From Flammula alnicola (lineage: Eukaryota > Basidiomycota > Agaricomycetes > Agaricales > Strophariaceae), in NCBI GenBank assembly GCA_015499995.1, contig JADNRV010000097.1:1-64000 (forward strand): a stretch of 64,000 nucleotides of DNA, given 5' to 3'. Each line of letters opens with the position of its first letter. Within the stretch, counting starts at the first letter, position 1. Shown piece after piece: positions 10,355 to 21,037 of this stretch. Made by a program: the position numbers and the translations under genes. The notes under the pieces were generated by a model. The model was not told the DNA's origin, ran no database searches, and saw nothing but the letters and a program-made list of their open reading frames with translations.

Positions 10355-13300
10355 ATGATGGCGCCCGCGACAAACCCACATCTATCTGCAAGTCTCCAAA
10401 TCCCACCCATGGACTCAAATCCGGGACCGTCGCGGCACTACAGCCACGTAACGCCATCTCCTCAATCAGCGGCGGCGGCTGCTTCGTCTTCGCGCCCAAT
10501 CTCGGTTGCTGCATATGCCACAGGCCCCGTCTCTCAAAACCCACCTCCAGCATCGGCAGCGTCACGACGCCAACGCGCATCTCACTCAGTTGTATCACCG
10601 TCTTCGAATGCCCAACAACAAGGATCCCCATACTCAAACCACGATGATAGTACAGCACCCTACACCGACGTCTATTCTCACCCCGCAGCGGTGGCTTATG
10701 CTGCGGCCCACCCACGTCGAACTATCCCAAAATTCGGTCCATATCTGCTACTCCAAACACTTGGAGAGGGCGAGTTCGGAAAAGTCAAGCTCGGGCTTCA
10801 CAGTCAGTGGGGGGAAGAAGTTGCCGTCAAACTCATCCGCCGCGGAAACGTCGACAGCTCACTCCGAATGTCCAAGGTAGAACGAGAGATTGAGGTCCTA
10901 AAGGTGTTGCTCTTCTCGATTAGCTTGATTGTCTGCTGATCTCGCCTACAGACGCTCAAGCATCCAAACATCGTCCGTTTATACGACGTGATAGAAACCG
11001 ACAAGTACATTGGAATTATTCTGGAATATGCCTCTGGAGGCGAACTCTTTGACCACATCCTGGCCCATCGCTACCTGCGTGAAAAAGATGCTGCCAAGCT
11101 CTTTTCGCAACTCATTTCAGGGGTTTGGTACATCCACCAAAAGAAGATTGTTCATCGTGACCTCAAACTCGAAAATCTGCTTCTCGATCGACATCGCAAT
11201 GTTATTATCACCGATTTTGGTTTCGCCAACCAGTTTGAGCATCGCGCCGACGACCTGATGCAAACTTCCTGCGGTAGTCCCTGCTACGCGGCCCCTGAAC
11301 TTGTCATTAGTGAGGGTTCGTACGTCGGTAGTGCGGTTGATATCTGGAGTTGTGGTGTCATTTTGTACGCCATGCTGGCAGGCTACCTTCCCTTCGACGA
11401 CGATCCGGCAAATCCAGACGGCGACAACATCAACCTGTTGTACAAGTACATCGTCAGCACACCCTTATCATTCCCCGACTACATATCCATGGAAGCTCGC
11501 GATTTGCTGAGCATGATGCTGGTGCCTGATCCCGCTCGCCGCACGACTTTGGATGGCGTAATGCGTCATCCATGGTTGGGCGCCTATCATGACATACGTA
11601 CTGATGGCAACCCAAATGCTTTTGGAAAAACCGTGGATGAGCTGGAGAAGGCTGCTATGGATCAACACCAACAGAAGCGCCTTGCGTATCAGAAGCAGAT
11701 GCGACAGCATGCCATCGCCAATGGCGCCCCTTCTCCGTCTAGGACTCAAAGCCATCGTCCTGAACACGGAAATCCTCCACCGTCTGCCGGTCGCAGCAGA
11801 TCCACCCAACCCGAGTACCTCTACGATTCATCTGTGGATCAGTCCATGATGTCGCCCGTGGCCACGAACGTTACGGCGACTCCAACCCAGAACGGTACCG
11901 CTCGGAAGACGTACGGCAGTCCGGCTGCTCTTGGCCTTAGCGAAGATGATCCTTTCGCTGGACCGGGTGGTAGCACCAATAATGCTATCGGGTCTTCGAC
12001 TGCTGGCAACTCCAATCCACGCACGTCAGACGAAGCTTCCCGTACTGCTGCTACATTGTCTCCGAATATCCCACCACCGAAGGACCACAAGGCCAGCTCT
12101 AGCGGTGGAGGTGGAAGCGGGTTCAGACATACGATCCAGGTCGAATATGACGATCCAGCCAAGGGCTCCAAGAGGGGCGAGGATAAAAGGCGAGAGAGGA
12201 GCGGTAGCCAGGGGCAGTCGAATGCCAATGCTCAGCAGCAGCAGAAACAGCAAATGCAGCCTCCACCAGCAGTACAGTCGCAGCAAAATGGTGCGCCCAC
12301 TGCTCCCAACACGCCGGCCAAGGAGAGGCGACCATCTCAGACTGGCGTCAAACCCTTGCCTCCATCACCGCCATCTGCTAGCAACAACGCTGGTGCGCCG
12401 TCGTCTTACCGTGCTCCGTCAAGTTCTGCACCCAGGAGTCCATCTATTCCGGCTGCTAATAACGTGACTCCTACGAAAGCTTCTAGGCCCGCTGAGCTCA
12501 ATGGGGTCAAGCAACTCCCTCTCGAGCCGCCATCCGTGAACGTCTTGTCTCCACCTCCGACACCAGCTTCTTCGCAGGATCAACAGGATAAAGACAAAGA
12601 CAGCGGCAGCCAGAACTCTGCGTCCTCCTATAAGCACGGTCACAAGAAGGGCAAGTCGAGTCTCGACAGGATCGGCCTTGGAAAAATCTTCGGGACTGGC
12701 TTTGGCGGTAACACAGGCGCCAGCACGCCTACTTCTGCCACCGCTACGGTATCGAACGGCGACGGAAGCACGCTCAGCCGGCATCGCAGCACGACGCCTG
12801 TGCCGTCCGACGGCCATGGCAGCGCGACTTCTGTGCTTTTGAGCCCTGCGACCAACGAGAAGGAGTCCGGCAAGAAGAGCAGGCGGAACACGCTGACTGT
12901 GATGGTCGAGCCGTTCAGCAGGTCCATCCGGAACAGGAAAGGTCGGATGGCGGCTACGCCGCTGACTGCAGATGGTGCCAGCGCGGCCAATCCCAAACCC
13001 GTTCTATCGGCGTCTCCTCCGCAGTCGAAGAGTGCAGCGCTACCCCCGCCGCCGATGGTGACTGCTTCCCAAGGAGATACGGCTTTTTCGCCATCGCATG
13101 AGTTTGGGGATGCGAACGGTCTGCAGGCATCGACGGGCAAGGCGCGTAAGGTTATGCAGTGGTTCAGGACCAAGTCGAAGGGCAGAGACTCGATCGGATA
13201 CGGTGCGGAAGAGGAGGTGTCCAAGGAGAAGGAAGGTGGTACGCCGACACAGAGCAAGTATCGTAGAGGATTCTCTGCCTCTAGCAGCACTGTTAACCAG

Positions 13301-14345
13301 ACGACGGCGCTTTCGTCTGCGGTCGGTATTAAAGAGGCCATCCTGTCGCCAATGCCTGTTAAACTCGTCGTCACCACACCTACATCGGCCGTTTCGCGCC
13401 CTGCTGCATCACCTCTGCTCAGCGGCCATCCACAGCGATCCGCGAGCACAGCCACGGAATCATCGGCGATGGCATCTGGCTTCGTTGCCCGCTTCCGCAA
13501 CTCGGTCACCGTTGGCGGAGGTGCTGGTGCTTCTCATCATCAGCAGAGCGTTGATAAATCTCATCCTTATGGCCAACTTCGCATCCATCATGGCGCCGTA
13601 GATCAGACGACGATCACCACTAGACCGCCTCCAGAGGTGATGGCTCATGTGCGGAAGGTGTTGGAGGGTATGGGTGTGGAGACGCAGCTAGAGAGCGAGT
13701 ACAAGTTTAGATGTATCCGCGCAAAGAAAAGGAAGGGCACGATGGGTCCTTCCACGGTTGCTGGTGGTAGTAATGTAGCAGCGCCCGGTGCTGGTTTGGC
13801 TGCTGTGACGATGGTAGGCAGCGCCGCATCGAACGGGGTAAGTTGGATGTTATCTACCCAGATTTACCGCGGCTGAAACTGATCACTATCACTTGTTTGT
13901 TCCAGGTTGATAAGCGCGGTCTGCCCATTCCTTCGCCATCGAGCTTTGTGGGTACTGGTGGGATGCTGCGGGGGTTGCTCATGCGCCGGCAGTCGTCACA
14001 GGTCTCGACCCATGGCCCATCCTCCTCGCAACCGTCGCTGGCGTTCGATGATGAGACGTCCGTGGTCGTGAGCGAGCCGCTGGTGATGAACGAGCCTGCG
14101 TTTGGTGACCCGTCACAAGATGCGGGCGATGAAGTGCGCTTCTCTGTCGAGTTGACGCGGCTGGACCGCTTGAACGATACCTTCAGTTTGGATATCAGAC
14201 GTCTGAAAGGAAATTTGCGGAGCTACAAGTTCTTGTATGATACCCTTAGAGAGTATGTCTTTTTTATCTGTTTGTGTGTTTTTGGATCCTTTGCTGACTA
14301 TGTTGTTATCGTAGTCGGGCTGATCTTTCTGCCACCCAGGTTTAG
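10355..14345 (+). CDS. KIN4: Kin4-like Ser/Thr protein kinase with C-terminal KA1-type region
   Basis: Four exons (10355-10903, 10952-13837, 13906-14252, 14315-14345) give 1270 residues. The kinase domain spans about 127-393: Gly loop GEGEFG (137-142), VAVK lysine (159), HRDLKLEN with catalytic Asp 253, DFG Asp 271, and the activation-loop threonine of MQTSCGSP (about 288). The insert NPDGDNINLLYKYI is typical of Kin4/Frk1 relatives in the CAMK/Snf1 group. A long Ser/Pro-rich linker follows. Two conserved C-terminal blocks, about 1052-1112 and 1221-1260 (DEVRFSVELTRL, DIRRLKGNLRSYKFLYDTLR), resemble a KA1 membrane-binding module. In yeast Kin4 acts in the spindle position checkpoint; that role is inferred here. 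The start is the first of two adjacent ATGs after a probable 5'-UTR intron. Confidence 0.9.
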
Positions 14346-15668
14346 AGAGTGGTTCTATTGGCCTACTACGGCTTCATTTCCATGTACATCTACGCCGTCT
14401 AACACCCCGCCCTCCTATCCCTGAGCTATTCCTTTAGTCGATGTCTCTCTTCTCATCCTCCTCGTTCACCTGGACTCGCCTCGATTTTGACATTTTTACT
14501 TTGTTCATCTTTTATATCCCTTTTCATTCCCCCCTCTCTCCATCGGTATCTGCTTAATTCTTCCTTTACTTTTTCCTTATATCCTGTTCGGCTTTGATAT
14601 CCCGTTCTTCTATACTGGCTCATTTACTTACGACATACCCTAATTATCGCCTTAACAATCTCCTTCCCTCTCTTCCTTCTCCACAATCCGGTTCCGAGTC
14701 CAGTCTCCGCCTATCTCTTCTAAAAACGTTCAAAATCGCTTTGACCCTTTTGACTCTTCCTCTGTTCAGCTTTAGCTACATGTTTTATTACAATGCAATC
14801 TTTCTCCCGTCTCAAACACGTGCAATATTCAGGTCTTGTCTAATCCACTTCCCTGCTTCATCCCAGCTCCTCTCAAGTGTAGCCCTGCAACTTGTCTCGC
14901 TCCTCCTCGATCTCTGTTCTGTGTTTCTTATTCGCCTGTTCTGCTGCCCAAATGACTGGTGCCCCCTAGTATGTAGAATTATATTCGGCGGGGCACGGCA
15001 CTGGATACGGCAGGGCGTAGTATCCTAATACTATTCGCTCCTCTCTGGATTATGAAGCAAAATGACACCCCAATTCCTGGGTAGGACAACATCGAGACCG
15101 CCAAGCGGCCAAGGATCCAGCATTCATCTATTTTCGACAGACAATTGATGCCTTGCTGACCTCATTTGGTCTACAAACTTACTCTCTAAGTACAATAGTG
15201 GGAAAGGTACCTCTTGGTACCATGATCTCTATCGTTTATTTACGATATATGCGTGACTCACAAGTAGCCCTCGCTATTTTAAAGTCGCAGTCACCTTGGT
15301 GAGCCAATCAGAATATTTAGGGGTGCATCGGCCTCATTGAAGCATGAAAATAGGGCAATCCCAAGAACTATCCCAACAAGTTGTTTGGGACAGAGATGCG
15401 GTGTCTATGGGCCCGAGTCGATGTCCCGTTGTGACTTCACAGCCTGAGAATGCAATTACATTTAAAAAGGACGATCATTGAAGAAGGCAAAATCGTAAGC
15501 TTCAGGGGCCCATCCTTCTTTCTTTCTTCCATCAAGCTTGTTCCAATATTTTGTCCCGATAATACCCCTTCGTCTTTGTATACCCCTTTCGACGTCTTAC
15601 TGAAGGTGTGTTCGACGTGTTAGGCTTGCCGGTCTTGAGAGCGCTCATGAAAGTTAGCTATAGACAAG
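14346..15668. other. 3' UTR and intergenic region, pyrimidine-rich
   Basis: The first ~600 bp after the kinase stop are strongly C/T-rich. The 144-codon frame at 14594-15028 reflects that composition rather than a protein. I see no RNA gene. Confidence 0.5.
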
Positions 15669-16346
15669 ATGGCTGCACCAACGAAACCCGCCCAATCACC
15701 TCTGCAGAGCAGTGAGGAGAATCTAGAAATCCTCGGCTTTCATCGCGGTGCCATTGACCAGACGACCATCACGACCCAACCACCGTCCACGGTGATGAAG
15801 CAGGTGAATGCCATCTTGCATTCCATGGGCGTTGAAATCCAGGAAGAGAGCACTTTCAAATATCGTTGCATTCGGGCTAAGAAAGATATGGACCAGTTCG
15901 GTGGCTCTCAAACCGTCGACCAGGACAGTTTGAACGCCCACAGCCTCACAGACGGCTCCGACGTAAGTCTCCATGTCAAGCTCCATCAGCATACAATGTC
16001 GTCTAGCGTAATAACCTCAAAATATGCACTCTAATTAGATCAAGCCTCCGGCCTCAGAGTGTGCCACTGAGTCTGGATCCAACTTCCCCTGCGTCTTATA
16101 CGGTTCTACTTCAGATGATTCCATGGACGAAGTTCGCTTTTCGGTCGAATTGACAAGGCTTACAGGCTTGAGCGGCACATACAGCCTCGATATTCGACGA
16201 TTAAAAGGAAACCTAAGAAGCTATGGCTTTATCTACAATACGATTCGCGAGTGAGTATTCCTTTCCGTAATGTTCTTCTTAAGAATTCCCTCAGTGGCTG
16301 ATTTTCTATGACCCGATTCTGTAGGAGAGCAGAGCTCAACCGCTGA
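15669..16346 (+). CDS. Small stand-alone KA1-type protein, paralogue of the kinase C-terminus
   Basis: Three exons (15669-15962, 16039-16250, 16325-16346) encode 175 residues with no kinase domain. The protein matches the two C-terminal blocks of the Kin4-like kinase just upstream. The shared blocks are HRGAIDQTTITT against HHGAVDQTTITT, SMGVEIQEES-FKYRCIRAKK, and DEVRFSVELTRL-SLDIRRLKGNLRSY. The gene ends ERAELNR where the kinase ends DRADLSATQV. Both introns fall at the same places and phases (0 and 2) as in the kinase. It looks like a partial tandem duplication kept as an intact frame. By family knowledge KA1 modules bind acidic phospholipids and autoinhibit kinases, so this could compete with or modulate the kinase; that is inference. 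Confidence 0.82.
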
Positions 16347-16773
16347 TGCCATGAAGAGGAATTGTACGCATTGATTCTGGATAGAGGCCCCCATCTGCGA
16401 CGGTGGTTGTGTAATGCCATCATGATACCCTTGTTCTCAAAAAAAAATTGTGCTATTTTCGTATGCGTTTTCACAACTGGGGATAAAAATTTCTTGTATT
16501 TGATACACTGGCAATGCTGTTTGTTGTATATGATTTGATATAAATTATACTGTATAACTGGAGACAGATCGGAGAGAATATATGCAGTCTTCTTACAAAA
16601 CCTCAAAGCAAAGGATAAAATAGATTGTGGAATACTGTAGGTTGTTCTATGTTATCAATAGTATGGGAACGTGATGGTATCGTGGTGATAAAAATGACGG
16701 AAAGAGCAGTCAAATGAAGATAGTAAATCCGATGAGAAATAGGACTAGTAGAGGAACTGTGTTATCATCCCGA

Positions 16774-18564
16774 TCACAACCCGCACGCAGCCTGAATACC
16801 GCCACTAAGTTCTTCCTCGTCCTGCCTAGATTCCGGGAGGACCTGCCTCTTTTTTCCTTTGACGATGTTACTAGACCCTTCCGCCACACATTCGTCTACA
16901 GGTGTAGTAAGTGCAGAGTTGGCGGGGGTAGTGGTGGCACTAATAGCACTGCCCATCGGGAACGCCGAAAGCTGAGAGCTACACGAACTCTCGCTGCTCG
17001 CTGGGCTCGGGTTACCGTGATGCCAGCTCGCCAGCGGGCTGTCGGGTGTCATGTTTCCTTCGCCGAGGCTGTCGCGGTAAGCAAGGAGAGCTTGGAAGGT
17101 CTTTTCAGTGGGGAATTCCAGATTGAGATGAAGGGGAGCCGCTGCGCGCTTGATGGAGGAAGACGAGGAGTAATTTTTGGACGAGGCGAGGTTGCTGCTG
17201 CTCTCAGACTCTTTGCTCTCTGCCTGCTCCTGGGTGCTGAAAGAGCCATCACCAGGGTACTGCATAAGGATCGGATCGATTTGAGGCATATAGGTCTGGT
17301 CCTTCTCTTTCTTTTGCGACGTCATAAGAAGATACTGCAGCGACATTCCGGATGAATGCCCTTCGTCTCGCTGTCCGCGCTCGGCTTGAAGGTTAGGTTC
17401 AAGCGCAGGAAGGTTCTGGGAGTCTCCTATATCAGCTCCCTCCAGGCCCTCGAACTCGGGGTGAGGGAAATGATCCGGACCCAACAAAGGAACAATGCTC
17501 GGAACCCGTGGCCGTTGTCCGTTGGCCGGCTGTCCAGGCCCTTCGACAACAGGCATGTCTTTCGTCTTCATGAATTCAGCATGAGCAGAGGCGTAGTCGG
17601 AATGACGGAACTGCCATCCATTGGGAAGACCTTTGTAGAGAGACACCTCTCGCGACATCGGAAGACTGTGAAGGCCTCTTGGAGTGGGTCCGCCGACACC
17701 TGACAAAGATTTGACGGCGCGAGCCCTGAGAATCGCCTCGCGGTAAGCCACCTCAAGTTCGTCTTCTCCAAGCATCGAAGGAGGCATCGGGTTGTCCCTA
17801 GGGCTTCCAGCAGGCGGCCACGGTATCGCGCCAGAAGAAGAAGATGACGACGACGAAGCAGGGGCGGTACCATCCGCACCGTACATATTTTGGAGGAAAT
17901 CGCGTATAGCAGGGAGGTTCGCCTCCTCAGACTTAGGCTCCGCCAGCGGATTAACGATACCGGAGGTATCAAAATTCCCGCACTTCTTCATGATGCACGT
18001 AGGGCAGGACTTGATGAAATTGGAAACGAGGTCCTTCGGAACCCAAGTATAGTGCTTTCGAATCAAGGCGCAAGTCTTATCGCGTCCCCCATGGCCTGTG
18101 CTTCCATGACAGTAGCAGAGCAGATCGTAGAGCTGTTCCTGTATGGCGACTAGCAGATTGTCGTGAAGCAGAACCTCCTGAGGGGTGTCATCGCCGTTGT
18201 CGACGACGCCGAGGGTGACACGATGCGTCTTGCTGACCGTGAACATCTTACGAGCCCAGAAGCGGAACTGGGCGGTTTCCCCGTGACCATCGGGCTCGTG
18301 GAGGACATCCCAGATCCGGTCAAACAAGGCCTGAGAGATCAAAGCCTTTCCTTGTCTGCGAGGGGTCAAAGACTGCAGGTACGTAGCCTCGACCTGTTTA
18401 TACTGAGCGTAGGTAGGAAACCCCGGGCGCTCAACGTTGTCGGCCACTTTAGCGTCCTGGAGGACATCGGGCTTAGGTGATACCATTATTGGCGTTACGC
18501 CTCGCGTATAAGGTTTGAAACCGCCAGACGAATTTCGCCGAGAGCTGGGTCGTGCGGGAGACAT
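16774..18564 (-). CDS. Host protein with retroviral-type integrase zinc-binding (H2C2) domain
   Basis: A single-exon frame gives 596 residues from the chosen ATG. The frame stays open to an upstream ATG at 18681, but those 39 residues read like leader sequence. Residues about 145-200 hold an integrase H2C2 finger: H153-x4-H158 and C187-x2-C190 around GHGGRDKTCALIRKHYTW. No reverse transcriptase, RNase H or DDE catalytic core is present. The remainder is a long low-complexity Ser/Pro-rich tail. This suggests a domesticated retrotransposon-derived zinc finger now in a possible regulatory or DNA-binding protein. I recall similar single-domain genes in agaricomycetes. The exact function is unknown. 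Confidence 0.75.
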   Translation of the reverse strand: MSPARPSSRRNSSGGFKPYTRGVTPIMVSPKPDVLQDAKVADNVERPGFPTYAQYKQVEATYLQSLTPRRQGKALISQALFDRIWDVLHEPDGHGETAQFRFWARKMFTVSKTHRVTLGVVDNGDDTPQEVLLHDNLLVAIQEQLYDLLCYCHGSTGHGGRDKTCALIRKHYTWVPKDLVSNFIKSCPTCIMKKCGNFDTSGIVNPLAEPKSEEANLPAIRDFLQNMYGADGTAPASSSSSSSSGAIPWPPAGSPRDNPMPPSMLGEDELEVAYREAILRARAVKSLSGVGGPTPRGLHSLPMSREVSLYKGLPNGWQFRHSDYASAHAEFMKTKDMPVVEGPGQPANGQRPRVPSIVPLLGPDHFPHPEFEGLEGADIGDSQNLPALEPNLQAERGQRDEGHSSGMSLQYLLMTSQKKEKDQTYMPQIDPILMQYPGDGSFSTQEQAESKESESSSNLASSKNYSSSSSIKRAAAPLHLNLEFPTEKTFQALLAYRDSLGEGNMTPDSPLASWHHGNPSPASSESSCSSQLSAFPMGSAISATTTPANSALTTPVDECVAEGSSNIVKGKKRQVLPESRQDEEELSGGIQAACGL

Positions 18565-18750
18565 TAGAACGAGAGTAGTGTAGAATAGTAGTTTATGCTG
18601 AAATGAAAGGGTAAGACTATGAGAGGCTGGCCTGGAAATTATAGGGGACTGCGGGCTTACTACGATAAGGCCAAGCTTCAAGGCGTTGTTGTGGTTGAAA
18701 GTAAAGAATTCAGGATGAGGCTGACGGTCCGCCGCGAATGTGGAAATACT

Positions 18751-19053
18751 AGGGTTGGGTAAAAAACCCTAGGTTTTTTACCAAAACGTTTTTTACCGGT
18801 ATTTTACCGGTAAATTACCAGGTAAATTACCCCCCCTGGCGGCAGGTCTGTGAGGTTTTTTACTGCATGGCCACGTGATATATATGAGCCACGCAGGTGG
18901 CGAATTTTTTTTTAAAAGCCTTACGAAAATCAAATCACGTGATGGTAAATTACCGGTAAAATACTGGTAAATTACCTGTCCCTCTCACAGAAAAAATTTT
19001 CGAGGTAAATTACTGGTAAATTACACCCCCTGGAGGTTTTTTACCCAACCCTA
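18751..19053. mobile_element. 303-bp MITE built from GGTAAATTACC units
   Basis: The ends are inverted copies of AGGGTTGGGTAAAAAACC. The 9-bp sequence GGAAATACT flanks both sides (18742-18750 and 19054-19062), with one-base ambiguity, so an 8-bp duplication is possible. Inside are many direct copies of GGTAAATTAC(C) and two CACGTG sites. There is no coding capacity. The 8-9-bp duplication suggests hAT-like mobilisation; that assignment is inference. Confidence 0.82.
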
Positions 19054-19062
19054 GGAAATACT

Positions 19063-19921
19063 CAGATGCCACGTGATCGTGCTGTCACACGCATGAGTAA
19101 TATGTTGTGACATGTCGTCACTGCACACTATCGTTTTCACCGCAGCTAGTCCGAAACAAATTCACTTGACGCCCACATGCAAAGCTCTCAGACTCTCAGG
19201 CTGCCGTCTTCGAATCTCAAAATCCCACTGGAGTACACCTGTCAACATATACTGGGTCTGTTTTTCTCCTTTGTGGAGCTCGTCGATTTTCAGTCGCGGT
19301 TTCCGTGTTCCGGGATAATGAAACCAAGAATGAAACGACTGGCATCAAGCGTTCTACTAAAAGATCCTCATCTGATAAGCTATAAAAGTAAACTATTGCT
19401 GGCACTGGGATACGCTGGGCTCCGAATCCGAGACAGTCGAAATTAGGAGCTAGGGATGTTGATTGTGGTGTCATCTTGTTTGAAGCATTGCATGTTTCTT
19501 TGTGTTCAATGGCCCTACGTCTGGGAAACTATCGATAGCAGGAAGCTGACAACTGGCCGACAAGGAGCCACCTCGTGTGCTCGTATAATCAGGACTTCCA
19601 CGGTGGTCTACTCTCATCTCGATCGATGGCGGATCTAACAGTCAGATAAATAACCAGTGGTTACAATTCACTGGATTATAATGATAAGCTTCATATCGGG
19701 GATAACTAACAGTAGGTACATCAATCAAGGCCTCGTATGACACCAAAACATACTGAACATAATAGGTACAATACCAGATCTGGATTAAGATCAAGGCGTA
19801 TATATCCAGAACCTGGGCAAGATAGAAAGAAAAAAAGAGAAAAATAGGAAGAGAAGCCATCGAACATATATGAAGGGTCCGGAGGGTAGGAAGCGAGACT
19901 TGACCAAAAAGGATAAACAGG
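19063..19921. other. Intergenic, no supported gene
   Basis: This is the region downstream of histone H2A.Z. Short frames occur on both strands without protein character, and I see no tRNA or other RNA gene. Confidence 0.45.
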
Positions 19922-20466
19922 TCACTGTTGCCCCTCGGGTTTCTTTGCAGCGCCCTTCATGTTGCTCGTCAGACTCTTGTGAATGAACGGCAGGACACCT
20001 CCTCCGGCGATCGTAGCTCGTACGAGAGTATCGAGTTCTTCGTCACCACGGATCGCAAGTTGCAGATGGCGGGGCGTAATACGCTTCACGCGAAGATCCT
20101 TGGACGCATTTCCTACCCAACTGTCAATACCCACGTCGCACGACATCTAAAATTAACATACCGGCAAGTTCCAACACCTCCGCCGTCAGGTATTCAAGAA
20201 TAGCGGTTGTGTACACGGCAGCCTTGGCGCCAATGCGTACGTTATGTTGGGTTCGTTGTTTCAGATAACGGTGGATACGACCAACAGGAAACTAGAATGA
20301 CATTGAGCGACAGGCCCCACTTGTACAATGTGAAACCACGAACCTGCAGTCCGGCCCTCTGACTCCTCGTCTGAATTGTTCGTTGTTGGGCAGGTTGTGC
20401 CACCCCTGCAGCCGGCGCGCCAGACTTGGACTTTCCTCCACCAGCGGACTTTGCTGCGGGTGCCAT
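19922..20466 (-). CDS. HTZ1: Histone variant H2A.Z
   Basis: Three exons (20344-20466, 20162-20291, 19922-20112 on the minus strand) encode 147 residues. The order is a Gly/Lys/Ala-rich N-terminal tail, [19 protein letters not shown], the helix around [23 protein letters not shown], and then [19 protein letters not shown]. The GDEELD motif, [12 protein letters not shown] and the short C-terminal tail distinguish H2A.Z from canonical H2A. H2A.Z is placed in promoter-proximal nucleosomes by SWR1-type remodellers. The introns are 49 and 52 bp with canonical GT-AG ends. No canonical histone partner lies next to it, as is usual for this variant. Confidence 0.95.
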
Positions 20467-21037
20467 CTCGAAGAGTTTTTATCACTAGCGTCGTTCAAAA
20501 GATGACGTGCGAGCAAGGAGAATGAGCCAGATGCGACAAAAAAGAGACCACGCGTTTGTGAAGCGGCAAGTACCTTGCGCTGCTCTGAAAATTTGATTTC
20601 GGATTCAGGTGGAGGCTCTGAGGCGCGTCGTTGAGTACCGTGGGGTTTTCGAGAGGAAAAGCTGTGGCTCACCTGGAGCAAACGCGGAAGTGGCGGAGGT
20701 GGTGGTGGTTCCAAAGAAAGACCTATTGACGCGTATTTGGTAATTTCGCACATTCTTGCGTTCAACAAAGATCACGTGCTGCGCGTGAGTCAAATTCTCT
20801 TGTCTGCCTGTCTTCAATTAACTGTTGTTTGGACTAGCCGCAGAGACTTGGATATCTTGGATGTACTTAGATAACTCTCTAAATGGCACAAATTTCTTCG
20901 AATAAAATGAGGTCGGGTGCGTTGGTTGAATCCCGCAGAGGAGATCATCGGAGAGTCAGGAACGCGATCGCTTACAAATCAAGATGATCTAATCTCTGGC
21001 AGTGGTGTCGTCACAAGGCCCTTAATTCCAAACGACC

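Noticed and set aside
12640..13509. 289-codon minus-strand ORF inside the kinase gene
   Set aside because: It is antisense to the Ser/Pro-rich linker of the kinase; low-complexity coding DNA often opens the opposite frame.
14594..15028. 144-codon hydrophobic + strand ORF after the kinase
   Set aside because: The composition follows a pyrimidine-rich 3' region; no intron or homology supports it.
16714..17355. 213-codon + strand ORF
   Set aside because: Antisense shadow of the H2C2-domain gene, whose frame has a recognisable zinc finger.
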